Below are positions 1 to 7,483 of a stretch of DNA of 47,773 bases, piece after piece. Position 1 is the stretch's first letter. Each line of letters starts with the position of its first letter. A program made the translations under genes and the position numbers. The notes beneath the pieces are model-generated. The model was not told the DNA's origin, searched no databases, and saw nothing but the letters and a program-made list of their open reading frames with translations. The DNA is from an uncultured Prevotella sp. (GTDB taxonomy: Bacteria > Bacteroidota > Bacteroidia > Bacteroidales > Bacteroidaceae): the NCBI GenBank assembly GCA_946998295.1, contig CAMPYS010000012.1, forward strand, positions 1 to 47,773, in the 5' to 3' direction.

Positions 1-5
1 AAGAA

Positions 6-37
6 AAGTATCATAACTACTTGTAGCTATGATACTT
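6..37. repeat. Perfect inverted repeat / hairpin at window start
   Basis: AAGTATCATA (6-15) is the exact reverse complement of TATGATACTT (28-37), and CTAC/GTAG inside can extend the stem. It lies just before the readable part of the decayed IS3 transposase. It could be a terminator of a gene outside the window or a structure from the mobile element. There is no clear T-tract, so its function is open. Confidence 0.5.
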
Positions 38-790
38 ACGATTTTCTTAGGTTTCCCTCTGATGTTCATTTCAGAGTACCTAAAGCGGAGAGAAAGCAAA
101 GAGAACCTTCAGATAATGGAGAAGATAGACCAGATATACACAGAGCATCCTACCATAGGCGTGCTGAAGATGGTGGATACACTTGCCCTTGATGGTATAC
201 ATGCAAACGCCAAGCGCATCAGACGCTTGATGAGGAAGACGAACCTCATGGCATATATCCTACCAAGTGTCTGTCCATTGGAGGAAATCCCGAATATTTT
301 AATCCGACCTACTTAGAAATCTAGAGGTTACCCATCCAAAACAAGTATGGAGTACAGATATATCCTACATTCCCATGCAGGGTGGCTTTATGTATCTCTA
401 TGCTGTCATAGACGTATACAGTCGTTACATCGTCGGATGGCGGTTAAGCAATACATTGTCAGCCACCAATGAACTGGAGTTAATGGAGGACTGCATAAAC
501 AAGTGGGGGCTCCTGAAATAGTGAACTCAGATCAAGGCATCCTGTATACGACCCAGAAATGGGAGGAACTGCTTGAGGGGTACGGCATCTGGATTAGCAT
601 GGATGGAAAGGGACGATGCAAGGGCAACATTTGGATATAACGCTTCTGGCGGACTATCAAGCAAGAATACATCTACATTACTCCAACTGATAGCGTAGAG
701 GAACTGCGCTATGGCGTTTGGAAGTATATAACGTACTACAACGCCCAGCGTTCCCATCAGTAACAGAACGGGCTTCTTCCGTTGCATAAA
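29..790 (+). mobile_element. Decayed IS3-family transposase (OrfB) remnant
   Basis: Three reading frames together give a recognisable IS3-family OrfB DDE integrase. The first frame (29-316) holds the HTH_21-like part, with the signature HPTIGVLKMVD and NAKRIRRLMRKTNLM. After a frameshift between about 290 and 324 the rve core reads THPKQVWSTDISYIP and YAVIDVYSRYIVGW, including the first catalytic Asp. A missing base in the G-run at 505-509 shifts the frame again, and IVNSDQG (second Asp) follows. At 638-640 a TAA stop sits where the family has the catalytic Glu (usual WIERFW reads WI-stop-RFW here). The C-terminal region (YNAQRSHQ) is still visible up to about 760. With two frameshifts, a nonsense codon at the third DDE residue and no left end in the window, the element cannot encode its own transposase. 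It marks the edge of the accessory island. Confidence 0.85.
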
Positions 791-803
791 AACGTATGTG
801 AGA

Positions 804-835
804 TTTGCATGTTTCACATAATTGTAGTACCTTTG
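804..835 (+). promoter_or_regulatory. Bacteroidota-type promoter at the IS remnant edge
   Basis: TTTG at 804-807 and TACCTTTG at 828-835 are separated by 20 bases, matching the Bacteroidota -33 (TTTG) and -7 (TAnnTTTG) consensus. The predicted start of transcription is near 842. It reads away from the IS3 remnant into the 20-codon ORF and the radical SAM gene, so it is the likely promoter of that operon. Confidence 0.65.
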
Positions 836-907
836 CGGTCACTAAGACAGTAGGATGTGAACGGCAAGTCCGCAGGCTTTCTGGAAGCGCAATAATAAAT
901 ATAAACC

Positions 908-970
908 ATGTCTAACAATGGGGAGTACCATATCACGCTCGATTACGATAGAATCAACTTTTTATTATAA
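908..970 (+). CDS. 20-codon ORF just upstream of the radical SAM gene
   Basis: An ATG-to-TAA ORF encodes 20 residues beginning MSNNGEYHIT and ending DRINFLL. It ends five bases before the radical SAM start codon and lies about 65 bases after the predicted transcription start. It has no Cys. Small ORFs in this position can be peptide precursors, translational leaders or chance. I see no Gly-Gly or other standard leader motif, so the assignment as a gene is tentative. Confidence 0.3.
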   Translation: MSNNGEYHITLDYDRINFLL

Positions 971-975
971 ACAAC

Positions 976-2010
976 ATGTCTATTGAAAGAACCATTCCAC
1001 CTACTACGCTTACGCTTATAACAACATATAAGTGTTCTGCGGCTTGCAATAACTGCTGTTTTGAATGCAATCCCGATAGAAAGGAGAAATTGCCTCTTTC
1101 TTTGGCAATATCTCATATAGACTACGCCGTATCAAAACATAAGAGTTTGCAGGTTGTCGTGTTAACTGGAGGAGAGTGTTTTTTAGATATAGATTATTTG
1201 TTATCCCTTATAGAACACATTCACTCTAACAAATTATTATGTCGAGTAGTAACAAATGGTTTCTGGGTCAAATCTGCAGAATTTGCTTTAGATATTCTCA
1301 CTCGATGTAAAGAAGCTGGACTCGATGAGATTAACTTTAGTACTGGAGATGATCACTTAGAATATGTCTCAATCGGAAAAATTAAAAATGCTATATGCGC
1401 CGCTGTTCAATTAAATCTTACAGTGGTTGTCAATATTGAATCCGGGAAAGATAGAATATTCAAAGTTGAGGATCTTCTGAAAGATTCAAGAATCGCAGAT
1501 TTTGTGTCTATAAAGAATTCCACTCCACCAAAGCTAACAATTATAAATGGTGTATGGATGCCTTTCACTAAAGAATCTCTCCCTTATCTTCCTCCTATTG
1601 ATAAAGAAACTAATCATCCAAGTAAAGATAGATGTACGAATTTATTCAATGCACTAACCATCTCTCCAGATAATCGGCTATTGGCTTGTTGTGGTCTACC
1701 TGTGCTATATATAAAGCATTTAGATTTAGGGAATTTAAATCGATTTAGTATGGATACATTATATGATAATCAATTTAACGATTTCCTAAAAATATGGTTA
1801 TTTGTAGATGGTCCATATAAAATACTTTTATTTGTTGAAAAAAAGCTCGGATTTGAATTACCAGAATGTAGAGTGCTTTCTCATATATGCTTTTATTGTG
1901 CTGCTCTATTCACAAATAAAATGTATTTAAACACAGCTCAAAAATTCTATAAAGAGGTATTCCCGTCCATTATGTTAAGATACTCATTCATTGTTAAACA
2001 ATCAATATAA
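976..2010 (+). CDS. Radical SAM enzyme with SPASM/twitch-like C-terminus
   Basis: This 344-residue protein has the radical SAM signature CSAACNNC (CxxxCxxC, about residues 20-27) followed at once by a further CFEC pair, then LTGGECFLD (GGE motif, SAM binding) and VTNGFW. The C-terminal third has a second set of cysteines: C-x17-CCG in the DRCTNLF...LLACCG stretch, and CRVLSHICFYC near residues 308-318. This is consistent with an auxiliary Fe-S cluster domain of the SPASM/twitch kind seen in peptide-modifying radical SAM enzymes. The next gene starts six bases downstream and encodes a lipoprotein, so the enzyme probably acts on a co-encoded peptide or protein. The substrate is not known. The gene appears richer in G+C than the core genes downstream of 4 kb, and with the IS3 remnant upstream this suggests lateral transfer. 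Confidence is high for the radical SAM fold and low for the exact role. Confidence 0.85.
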   Translation: MSIERTIPPTTLTLITTYKCSAACNNCCFECNPDRKEKLPLSLAISHIDYAVSKHKSLQVVVLTGGECFLDIDYLLSLIEHIHSNKLLCRVVTNGFWVKSAEFALDILTRCKEAGLDEINFSTGDDHLEYVSIGKIKNAICAAVQLNLTVVVNIESGKDRIFKVEDLLKDSRIADFVSIKNSTPPKLTIINGVWMPFTKESLPYLPPIDKETNHPSKDRCTNLFNALTISPDNRLLACCGLPVLYIKHLDLGNLNRFSMDTLYDNQFNDFLKIWLFVDGPYKILLFVEKKLGFELPECRVLSHICFYCAALFTNKMYLNTAQKFYKEVFPSIMLRYSFIVKQSI

Positions 2011-2016
2011 TGTCCA

Positions 2017-2466
2017 ATGAAAAAGCCCAATAAACACATCACCCGACTTGTCGTTTGGACTGTTTCTGGCAGCATATTAACCAGTTCTTGTGTCAATATG
2101 GTTCCAGAACCACTATCTGTCAATAAAGTCGAGCAACTTGCCGACATGGGACTCCCAGCGATAAATGTTTCTTTAACCACGGAACAAGCTGACTACTTTA
2201 GTTACATTTCGGATCTCGCACATAAGATAATATCTGATAGAGAGTTTGCAAAAGAGTTTAACAAAGCTCCATCCAAATATCTCAAAAGTAGATCTATTGA
2301 CATCGATATTGAGATTACAGATGATGCTCTTATGAGAATAACTACAGCTCTTGCTGATGATGACATTGCAGAAGCAATTGCAAACAACGATATCAAACAA
2401 TATCTTCGCTTAATGCATAAAAAAGGATTATTGGATAATACAGCCAATGATTATGCAACCTGTTAA
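2017..2466 (+). CDS. Putative lipoprotein with RiPP-leader-like region (5' part of a split gene?)
   Basis: The 149-residue product has a basic N-terminus, a short hydrophobic stretch and a lipobox-like LTSSC (Cys 25), so it is probably lipidated. Residues about 68-125 contain DREFAKEFNKAPSKYL and a following acidic, Ala-rich helical segment (ITTALADDDIAEAIANND). This loosely resembles the helical leaders of Nif11/NHLP-type peptide precursors, an impression by eye and not a family match. The start is six bases after the radical SAM stop codon, implying co-transcription. The reading frame stops at 2464-2466, but the -1 frame continues without a break into the next ORF with a natural-looking sequence (NLLTVDEKKQLLQSLGV). 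The true gene may therefore run to 2951 with one frameshift near 2457. It is a candidate substrate or partner of the radical SAM enzyme. Confidence 0.6.
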   Translation: MKKPNKHITRLVVWTVSGSILTSSCVNMVPEPLSVNKVEQLADMGLPAINVSLTTEQADYFSYISDLAHKIISDREFAKEFNKAPSKYLKSRSIDIDIEITDDALMRITTALADDDIAEAIANNDIKQYLRLMHKKGLLDNTANDYATC

Positions 2467-2486
2467 CTGTCGATGAGAAAAAACAA

Positions 2487-2951
2487 TTGCTTCAAAGCCT
2501 CGGAGTTACTAATATAAATGAACAACAGTTGCAAACTATGGCCGTAGCAGCAGTTGTATTTATATTTTACATTGCAGTGATCGCCGTATCATATGCAGGA
2601 GCGGCATATACTGCGGTTGCTGCGGTAAATTTAGGTGTCGGATTGTCTGTTGTATATGCAGCAGCTGCTGCAACTAAAACTAAAGTTAGTGGGGCAACAC
2701 ATTTACAAATAAGCAAGAACTTTGATGTTTATATGCTTTCTACGTGTGAGAACAAAGAAATTACATTTGACAATGTAGATCTCACAAAGGTTGTTGATGA
2801 TGCTGTAGAAGTATACAAGGAACTTTATGTTGCAGATGCGAAAACTATTGACACAAACCGTCTAAAACAAACCATTAATCTGAACCTCAGCAAGCAACCT
2901 GCAGTCTCAGAAAATGTTCTTATTATTGAACGGGATGGAAAAAGTTTATAA
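2487..2951 (+). CDS. Ala-rich membrane-segment protein (3' part of a split gene?)
   Basis: The frame gives 154 residues from a TTG at 2487, but it is open back to 2451 and there is no ATG start. Its first residues look like an internal continuation of the preceding ORF. Residues about 18-62 are strongly hydrophobic and rich in Ala, Val, Gly and Tyr (MAVAAVVFIFYIAVIAVSYA, then VAAVNLGVGLSVVYAAAAA), giving one or two membrane segments. The rest is a soluble tail with one Cys (LSTCENKE). Its end overlaps the start of the next gene by 17 bases. Either this is the C-terminal half of a roughly 310-residue lipoprotein split by a frameshift, or it is a separate gene with an unusual start. I do not recognise a family. 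Confidence 0.45.
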   Translation: MLQSLGVTNINEQQLQTMAVAAVVFIFYIAVIAVSYAGAAYTAVAAVNLGVGLSVVYAAAAATKTKVSGATHLQISKNFDVYMLSTCENKEITFDNVDLTKVVDDAVEVYKELYVADAKTIDTNRLKQTINLNLSKQPAVSENVLIIERDGKSL

Positions 2952-3354
2952 AACAAAAATTGCAATTTGGCTAATATGTGCCATTATAGGATTCACTGTA
3001 ATTCCTATAATACCCGTATTAGTATACGATTTTTCGTGGATTGTAGTGACAATTGTAGCATTAATTCTCTTTTTTGCTCTTTTCTCTCTTTTTGATATCC
3101 GCTATACTATCCATAATAACATCCTCTGTGTTAAATGCGGTATGTTATCAACCAACAATTATGACATAAATCAAATAAGAAAAATAAAAGACACAAATTC
3201 TATTCTTGCTGCACCAGCAGCCTCGCTAGATCGAATAGCAATATATTTCATCCAACAAAAAACACCTCTTATTATTTCACCAAAAGATAAAAATGGTTTC
3301 ATAAGGAATCTACAATCTATAAATCCCGATATTGTATATAGTAACAATAAATGA
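2935..3354 (+). CDS. Small membrane protein with bacterial PH-like domain
   Basis: A start at ATG 2935 gives 139 residues (MEKVYKTKIAIW...). It has two hydrophobic helices (about residues 7-28 and 33-55), then a soluble domain with IRYTIHNNILCVKCGMLS and YDINQIRKIKDTNSILAAPAASLDRI. This is the strand pattern of bacterial PH-like domains in YdbS/YdbT-type membrane proteins, where 'YTIhNNiLcVkcG' and 'DINQIrKI' are typical. It overlaps the preceding frame by 17 bases and probably belongs to the radical SAM operon. Its role there is unknown; it may sense or hold the modified lipoprotein at the membrane (inference). Confidence 0.6.
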   Translation: MEKVYKTKIAIWLICAIIGFTVIPIIPVLVYDFSWIVVTIVALILFFALFSLFDIRYTIHNNILCVKCGMLSTNNYDINQIRKIKDTNSILAAPAASLDRIAIYFIQQKTPLIISPKDKNGFIRNLQSINPDIVYSNNK

Positions 3355-3532
3355 AAATACGAATTACACTTCTATTAAAGGAAAAGTGTATACTCTTAGC
3401 GTTACAATGATTGGGAATTTTTATATGTTTTCAAAAGACTGTAAATTAATAATAGACAATAGGCATATTCCATGTTCAATTTTGGCATATAGTGAAGATA
3501 ATCAACGAAATGAAATTTTTGCTGTCTGGTAA
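3332..3532 (+). pseudogene. Short ORF cut by a MITE
   Basis: The frame has only a TTG start that overlaps the previous gene. It encodes 66 residues, of which the part from the internal Met (MIGNFYMFSKDC) looks protein-like (IIDNRHIPCSILAYSEDNQ). The last four codons lie inside the left terminal repeat of the MITE that begins at 3521, so the original 3' end is lost. It may be the front of the fragment found after the element (3667-3963). No family is recognised. Confidence 0.2.
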
Positions 3533-3666
3533 AATGACTATCTTTGCTCATGGTTATATTTATTATATTGATTATATTGAGAAAACAAAGATAACCAAAA
3601 GGGCTGATACCTCGTGAGATGTGTCAGCCCTAATTTATTTTGTTTGAAAAAGTTTTACCGGACAGC
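3521..3666. mobile_element. 146-bp MITE with 14-bp terminal inverted repeats
   Basis: The left end GCTGTCTGGTAAAA (3521-3534) and the right end TTTTACCGGACAGC (3653-3666) are inverted repeats with one mismatch. The interior has no coding capacity. It contains an inner inverted pair (TATCTTTG / CAAAGATA) and a strong hairpin at 3601-3630. Two related copies exist in this window: 36506-36597 (shorter, both ends kept) and a left-end copy from 40169. The size, terminal repeats and lack of coding capacity fit a non-autonomous transposable element. No unambiguous target-site duplication could be read, because the flanks are AT-rich. Confidence 0.7.
3601..3630. terminator. Hairpin inside the MITE
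   Basis: GGGCTGATAC (3601-3610) pairs with GTGTCAGCCC (3621-3630), a 10-bp stem with one G·U pair and a 10-base loop. AT-rich sequence lies on both sides, so it may terminate transcription coming in from either side. A closely similar hairpin is at 40237-40266. Confidence 0.5.
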
Positions 3667-3963
3667 AATAATTTTCTTTCTATCAATCTGAATGAGCATA
3701 TTTCCTATAATAATACAGAGATAAAAAGTAGAGATGATAATGTAGATTATTGCATATTTAGGGCACGCCCTTTAATAAAAATTAGTGATAAAAAATATAT
3801 TATATATTGTTTTCCTATCTTAGTTGAGAGACTCTATAACAGTTTGTTTTTTGATTTAAAAGATAGTTTTAAGGATGCATTTAACTTCTATAACAAAGGT
3901 TTTGCAGAGGTCTCATACTATATATATAACTTATTTTGCAAGTTGGAGATTACAAAAATATAG
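3667..3963 (+). pseudogene. 3' fragment of an unknown gene after the MITE
   Basis: The open frame extends back into the MITE (a TTG at 3640 lies inside the element), so the natural 5' end is missing. The remaining ~98 residues look like real protein: RDDNVDYCIFRARPLIKI, then KYIIYCFPILVERLYNSLFF and FKDAFNFYNKGFAEVSYYIY. They have an aromatic-rich amphipathic character, with one Cys at each of three places. I do not recognise the family. The sequence after 3963 is non-coding up to pckA. Confidence 0.4.
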
Positions 3964-4055
3964 ATTTTGTTATTTTTCTACGTTAATTAAATTAAAAATA
4001 GCAATAATAATTCTTTTTTAAAATATAAAAATTATTTTTATTATACTTTTTTTTC

Positions 4056-4063
4056 TAACTTTG
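4056..4063 (+). promoter_or_regulatory. pckA -7 promoter element
   Basis: TAACTTTG matches the Bacteroidota -7 consensus TAnnTTTG. The predicted start near 4070 would give an AT-rich 5' leader of roughly 165 bases before the pckA start codon. No TTTG at the ideal -33 spacing is evident, so the promoter may need an activator. The rest of 3964-4234 shows no gene. Confidence 0.5.
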
Positions 4064-4234
4064 CCAATGTAAATAAATTCCTTACATAGTAGCTAAATTA
4101 AAAAGTTATTTAAATAAGAGAAATTTTATTTTACAAAAATATATTGTAATATATACAAGATGTTATTTCAGGAGCAAAATATTTATTAGTTAAAATTAGA
4201 AATAAAATATTTATTCAACTAAATTAAATATATA

Positions 4235-5848
4235 ATGGCACAGTTTGATAAAAGCATACTAGAAAAGTATGGTATTACTGGAACTACGGAAGTAGTTTAC
4301 AATCCATCTTACGAATTGTTATTCGAAGAGGAAACAAAAGAAAGTCTCAAAGGGTATGAGAAAGGTCAGGAAACAGAATTAGGTGCAGTTTGTGTTCAAA
4401 CAGGTATTTATACAGGTCGTTCACCTAAAGATAAATTTATTGTTGACGATGCTAATTCACATGACACTGTTTGGTGGACAACAGATGAATATAAAAATGA
4501 CAACCACAAAATGTCAGAGTCAACTTGGAAAGTTGTTAATCAATTAGCTAAAAAAGAACTTTCTAACAAACGTTTATTTATCGTAGATGGTTTTTGTGGT
4601 GCTAACAAAAACACACGTATGAAAATACGTTTTATAGTTGAAGTAGCTTGGCAGGCTCACTTTGTAACTAATATGTTTATCAGACCAATTAATCAAGAAG
4701 AACTAGACCAAGAACCAGATTTCATTGTATATAATGCTTCTAAAGCTAAGGTTGAAAATTACAAAGAACTTGGTTTGAATTCTGAAACTTGTGTAGCATT
4801 TAATGTTACAACTAAAGAGCAAGTTATCTTAAATACATGGTATGGAGGTGAAATGAAAAAAGGTATGTTCTCTATGATGAACTATTACCTCCCATTAAAG
4901 GGAATAGCTTCTATGCACTGCTCTTCTAATACAGATCTTAATGGCGAAAATACAGCTATATTCTTTGGTCTATCAGGTACAGGAAAAACAACACTTTCAA
5001 CAGATCCAAAACGTCTTCTTATTGGTGATGATGAACATGGATGGGATGATAATGGTATATTTAACTTTGAAGGAGGTTGTTATGCTAAAGTTATAAACCT
5101 TGACAAGGAATCAGAGCCTGATATTTATGGAGCTATTAAACGTAATGCACTCCTTGAGAATGTAATTGTATCAGAAAGTGGTAAAATAGATTTTACAGAC
5201 AAGACACGTACAGAAAATACACGTGTTTCTTATCCAATACAGCATATAAAGAATATAGTACGTCCTATTTCTGCAGGACCTGCAGCTAAGCAAGTTATAT
5301 TCTTGAGTGCAGATGCATTTGGAGTATTACCTCCTGTATCTATTCTTTCTCCAGATCAAACTAAGTACTATTTCCTATCAGGTTTTACAGCTAAACTTGC
5401 AGGTACAGAGCGTGGTATTACAGAACCTACACCTACATTCTCTGCTTGTTTTGGTCAAGCATTCTTAGAGCTTCACCCAACTAAATATGCAGAAGAATTA
5501 GTAAAGAAGATGACAAAGAATGGTGCAAAAGCTTACTTAGTAAATACAGGTTGGAATGGTACAGGTAAACGTATCTCTATAAAGGATACACGTGGTATTA
5601 TAGATGCTATATTAAACCATTCTATCGACAAGGCTCCAACAAAGACTATTCCATATTTTGACTTTGTTGTACCTACAAAGTTAGAAGGTGTAGCTACAGA
5701 AATACTTGATCCTCGTGATACATATACTGATGCATCTAAATGGGACGAAAAAGCAAAAGATCTTGCAGCACGCTTCATAAAGAACTTTAACAAATATACA
5801 ACAAATGAAGCAGGAAAGGCATTAGTTGCAGCTGGTCCAAAGCTATAA
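4235..5848 (+). CDS. pckA: Phosphoenolpyruvate carboxykinase (ATP)
   Basis: This 537-residue protein matches the usual length of ATP-dependent PEP carboxykinase, which interconverts oxaloacetate + ATP with PEP + CO2 + ADP in the cytosol. Clear family motifs are TGIYTGRSPKDKFIV (about residues 57-71), the P-loop FFGLSGTGKTTLS (about 243-255), the kinase-2-like LIGDDEHGWDD, and RTENTRVSYPI followed by the C-terminal nucleotide-binding region (GWNGTGKRISI). In succinate-producing Bacteroidota the enzyme usually runs in the carboxylating, ATP-forming direction. The gene stands alone between a -7 element at 4056 and a strong terminator at 5891, so it is probably a single-gene transcript. Confidence 0.97.
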   Translation: MAQFDKSILEKYGITGTTEVVYNPSYELLFEEETKESLKGYEKGQETELGAVCVQTGIYTGRSPKDKFIVDDANSHDTVWWTTDEYKNDNHKMSESTWKVVNQLAKKELSNKRLFIVDGFCGANKNTRMKIRFIVEVAWQAHFVTNMFIRPINQEELDQEPDFIVYNASKAKVENYKELGLNSETCVAFNVTTKEQVILNTWYGGEMKKGMFSMMNYYLPLKGIASMHCSSNTDLNGENTAIFFGLSGTGKTTLSTDPKRLLIGDDEHGWDDNGIFNFEGGCYAKVINLDKESEPDIYGAIKRNALLENVIVSESGKIDFTDKTRTENTRVSYPIQHIKNIVRPISAGPAAKQVIFLSADAFGVLPPVSILSPDQTKYYFLSGFTAKLAGTERGITEPTPTFSACFGQAFLELHPTKYAEELVKKMTKNGAKAYLVNTGWNGTGKRISIKDTRGIIDAILNHSIDKAPTKTIPYFDFVVPTKLEGVATEILDPRDTYTDASKWDEKAKDLAARFIKNFNKYTTNEAGKALVAAGPKL

Positions 5849-5890
5849 TATATATTTGATAAGTATATAAAACTTACTCTTTAAAATTAA

Positions 5891-5934
5891 AAAAGACTCC
5901 ACTGCTATTAATATTAATAGCAGTGGAGTCTTTT
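5891..5934 (+). terminator. pckA terminator (44-bp perfect palindrome)
   Basis: Positions 5891-5912 are exactly complementary to 5913-5934, with core AAAAGACTCCACTGC / GCAGTGGAGTCTTTT. A run of six T at 5931-5936 closes the structure. This is a classic intrinsic terminator 43 bases after the pckA stop codon, and by symmetry it could also work on the other strand. Confidence 0.9.
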
Positions 5935-6058
5935 TTAATGATATCTAGATAAATATTAGTAAAAGAAATAACTTACTAAACAAACTTAAAATAAAGTCTC
6001 AAAATCAATAAATAACATAAATAACAATTAAATTAGCAAGTATTTGAGTATTTCTGAT

Positions 6059-6066
6059 TAAATTTG
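6059..6066 (+). promoter_or_regulatory. -7 element upstream of the DUF6242 gene
   Basis: TAAATTTG fits TAnnTTTG. A start of transcription near 6073 leaves about 20 bases before the ATG at 6094. A TTG at 6064 that could extend the gene falls inside this element, so the downstream ATG is the better start. It probably serves the long outer-membrane cluster that follows. Confidence 0.5.
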
Positions 6067-6093
6067 CAGATAAAACATAATTACGATTATCCA

Positions 6094-7479
6094 ATGAGAC
6101 AAAAAATACAACTTATTATAACAATAATAGCTACAGTGCTATTATTTACTTCATGTTTTAGAACTAATAGCGAAGAAGTAATAACATTTAGTGATACAGC
6201 TATAATGAGTTTTTCTATAAATAAACTTAAACTAACATACGATACTATTTCTCAAACGGGAAAAGATACTATTTGTACAAAAGATTATACACCTAAGAAA
6301 AATATTTTTTATATAGACCAGAAGAGAAAATTAATATATAATCCTGATTCACTTCCTTTTGGTTCAAATATTAAAGCTGTTCTTTTGACTGTAAAAACAA
6401 AAAATGGAGGATATTTATTTACAAAATCAAAAGAAACAGATAAACCTGTAACATTTAACGGTAAAGACTCAATAGATTTAACAAAAGATACTTTATTTGT
6501 TGTAACATCTCAAGATGATAAAGCAACAACAACATATGCTATAAAAGTAAATGTCCATAAACAAAAAGGGAATACCTTTAGTTGGACAAAATTAGATAAT
6601 TATCCTTATTTTTCACAATTAACCGATATACGAACTATAACTAATGAGAAAAGCATATTTGTTTTTGGGTTAAAAAAATCTAAGACAATAGGCTATACAA
6701 ATTCAATAGATGGTGGTAGAAAATGGGAAGAAATAAATCAATCATTTGATGAAAATGCTTATAAAAGTGTTATAACAAAAAATGAATATATATATATATT
6801 AAGTAATAAAAAGTTGTTAAGAAGTCATGATGGTCTAACATGGGAGACAATAAGTAGTAATAATAATGATTTAAAACAGCTTATTGCAGCAACACCGACA
6901 GATATATTTGCTATATCTAATGAAGGGATTATAAAAAGTTCAAAAGATAATGGACTAACATGGGAGAAAGAACTATTAGGCGATGAAAAAGATTTATTGC
7001 CAATAAGCAATATTACATATGTTAATAAGCCTTTATCAGTCAATGATAATATTAGTATGCTTATTTTATCAGGTAAAATAAGCAATGGACAAATAGTCAC
7101 ATGGACTAAGATAATAGATAATGATAGTAAATCTATAAAACACAAATGGCTGTTAATATCAAATGATGCATCTAACGAACATAAATTACCTAATTATGAT
7201 ACATATACTCTGTTAAACTATAATGAAAATATAATATCTATAGGAATAAAAGATAATAAATTTATAGCAATAAAAGAAAGTACGAATAATGCGTTTTCAT
7301 GGGAATTTAATCCTCTTTATACATATCCACAAATTATAACACCTATAACCCCATTTGGAGTAACTGTAGATGCTAAAAATTATATATGGATTATATCAGG
7401 TAATACTGTTTGGAAAGGAAGACTAAACAGTCTTGGCTGGGATAATAAAAATTTATTTTTTACTAATATGAAAAAATAA
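6094..7479 (+). CDS. DUF6242-type lipoprotein with beta-propeller-like domain
   Basis: From ATG 6094 the product is 461 residues. The N-terminus MRQKIQLIITIIATVLLFTSC is a lipoprotein signal with lipobox LFTSC, so the protein is probably anchored in an envelope membrane. Residues about 25-160 form an Ig-like region (TYAIKVNVHKQKG near its end). The rest has repeated propeller-type strands with sialidase/BNR-like motifs (SIDGGRKWEEI, SHDGLTWETI, SKDNGLTWEKE). The architecture and its place upstream of the DUF6089 barrel and uppS match the family known as DUF6242 in Bacteroidota. The molecular function is unknown. The next gene starts five bases after its stop, so they are co-transcribed. Confidence 0.75.
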   Translation: MRQKIQLIITIIATVLLFTSCFRTNSEEVITFSDTAIMSFSINKLKLTYDTISQTGKDTICTKDYTPKKNIFYIDQKRKLIYNPDSLPFGSNIKAVLLTVKTKNGGYLFTKSKETDKPVTFNGKDSIDLTKDTLFVVTSQDDKATTTYAIKVNVHKQKGNTFSWTKLDNYPYFSQLTDIRTITNEKSIFVFGLKKSKTIGYTNSIDGGRKWEEINQSFDENAYKSVITKNEYIYILSNKKLLRSHDGLTWETISSNNNDLKQLIAATPTDIFAISNEGIIKSSKDNGLTWEKELLGDEKDLLPISNITYVNKPLSVNDNISMLILSGKISNGQIVTWTKIIDNDSKSIKHKWLLISNDASNEHKLPNYDTYTLLNYNENIISIGIKDNKFIAIKESTNNAFSWEFNPLYTYPQIITPITPFGVTVDAKNYIWIISGNTVWKGRLNSLGWDNKNLFFTNMKK

Positions 7480-7483
7480 GCAG

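Noticed and set aside
2441..2470. Programmed -1 frameshift site in the lipoprotein gene
   Set aside because: No slippery X XXY YYZ heptamer or strong downstream stem is visible; mutation or sequence error is simpler.
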